A stretch of 64,000 nucleotides of DNA from Geobacillus sp. 46C-IIa. Its GTDB lineage: Bacteria > Bacillota > Bacilli > Bacillales > Anoxybacillaceae. A model generated the notes under the pieces. It made no database searches, was not told the origin of the DNA, and saw only the letters and a program-made list of their open reading frames with translations. Positions within the stretch are counted from its first letter, which is position 1. Each line of letters opens with the position of its first letter. Made by a program: the position numbers and the translations under genes. Positions 63,865 through 64,000 of this stretch are shown here, piece after piece. The stretch spans positions 2,428,001 through 2,492,000 of the forward strand of contig NZ_CP061474.1 in the NCBI RefSeq assembly GCF_014679505.1, written 5' to 3'.

Positions 63865-64000
63865 TCAAAACAGCCCGAGACGTCCGATCCGTTCGGCTGC
63901 TTCACAGAGCCGCGCTTCATCAGTCAACAAGCCAACGCGCACATATCCTTCGCCGTGCTCGCCAAAGCCGATACCCGGAGCGACGGCGACATGCGCCCGC
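63865..64000 (-). CDS. C-terminal end of a PLP-dependent aminotransferase, probably MtnE-like (cut by window edge)
   Basis: The last 44 codons of a gene read in from the right edge: AHVAVAPGIGFGEHGEGYVR then VGLLTDEARLCEAAERIGRL. PGxxFG...GEGYVR is the C-terminal signature of class I/II aminotransferases (the Arg binds the substrate carboxylate). Next to mtnWXBD it may be mtnE, the final transamination to methionine, but a general aminotransferase such as patA cannot be excluded from this fragment. Confidence 0.8.
   Translation of the reverse strand, partial: RAHVAVAPGIGFGEHGEGYVRVGLLTDEARLCEAAERIGRLGLF

Overview
The window reads as chromosome of a thermophilic, spore-forming Bacillaceae, most likely Geobacillus or a close relative. 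The evidence is a moderately GC-rich Firmicute sequence with strong GGAGG-type ribosome binding sites and frequent GTG/TTG starts, a GerA-type germination operon, a YyaC spore protease, a SleB-like hydrolase, ptsGHI with a GlcT antiterminator site, CtsR-controlled clpE and an S-box methionine salvage operon. No rRNA, tRNA, CRISPR array or intact insertion sequence was seen.

Layout. 0-5.3 kb: start of odhA (2-oxoglutarate dehydrogenase E1, cut by the window edge), a chemotaxis receptor, small proteins, an acetyltransferase and yyaC. 5.3-10.5 kb: glcT-ptsG-ptsH-ptsI (right to left) with an antiterminator/terminator switch before ptsG. 10.6-18 kb: hydrolase, nitroreductase, orphan histidine kinase, dehydrogenases, a proline/tyrosine-rich protein, SleB-like hydrolase, ykvS. 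18-20.5 kb: queCDEF under a preQ1-I riboswitch. 20.5-26 kb: three-gene germination receptor operon and a second, unusual chemotaxis receptor. 26-30.5 kb: ykvI-like transporter, FixH-like lipoprotein, clpE.

30.5-44.8 kb is the most interesting part: a glucuronide catabolic locus. Transcribed right to left are uxaC, uidA, a larA homologue, an SDR mannonate oxidoreductase (uxuB type), larE, a gluconokinase, larB, larC (split in two) and a nickel permease, followed on the other side by a divergent ROK repressor and a glucuronide transporter. uxuA, kdgK and kdgA are absent from the cluster. The gene set suggests a modified route: glucuronide to glucuronate, fructuronate and D-mannonate, then C2 epimerisation of mannonate to D-gluconate by a nickel-pincer-nucleotide LarA-type enzyme, then phosphorylation to 6-phosphogluconate. 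The operon carries the epimerase, its cofactor assembly line and a nickel importer together. ROK-type operators and near-consensus cre sites lie upstream of uxaC and of the transporter gene.

44.8-47.7 kb: phoD-tatA behind a probable Pho box, then a gene-poor stretch that looks like decayed DNA. 47.7-51 kb: MntA/HepT toxin-antitoxin pair and a TetR-controlled ABC exporter whose ATPase gene is broken in a run of eight G. 51-58.4 kb: acetyltransferase, M3 oligoendopeptidase, lysine-riboswitch-controlled amino acid transporter, S9 peptidase, small Rossmann protein. 58.4-64 kb: pduL, MarR regulator, ZIP transporter, then mtnW-mtnX-mtnB-mtnD behind an S-box and the end of an aminotransferase gene (probably mtnE).
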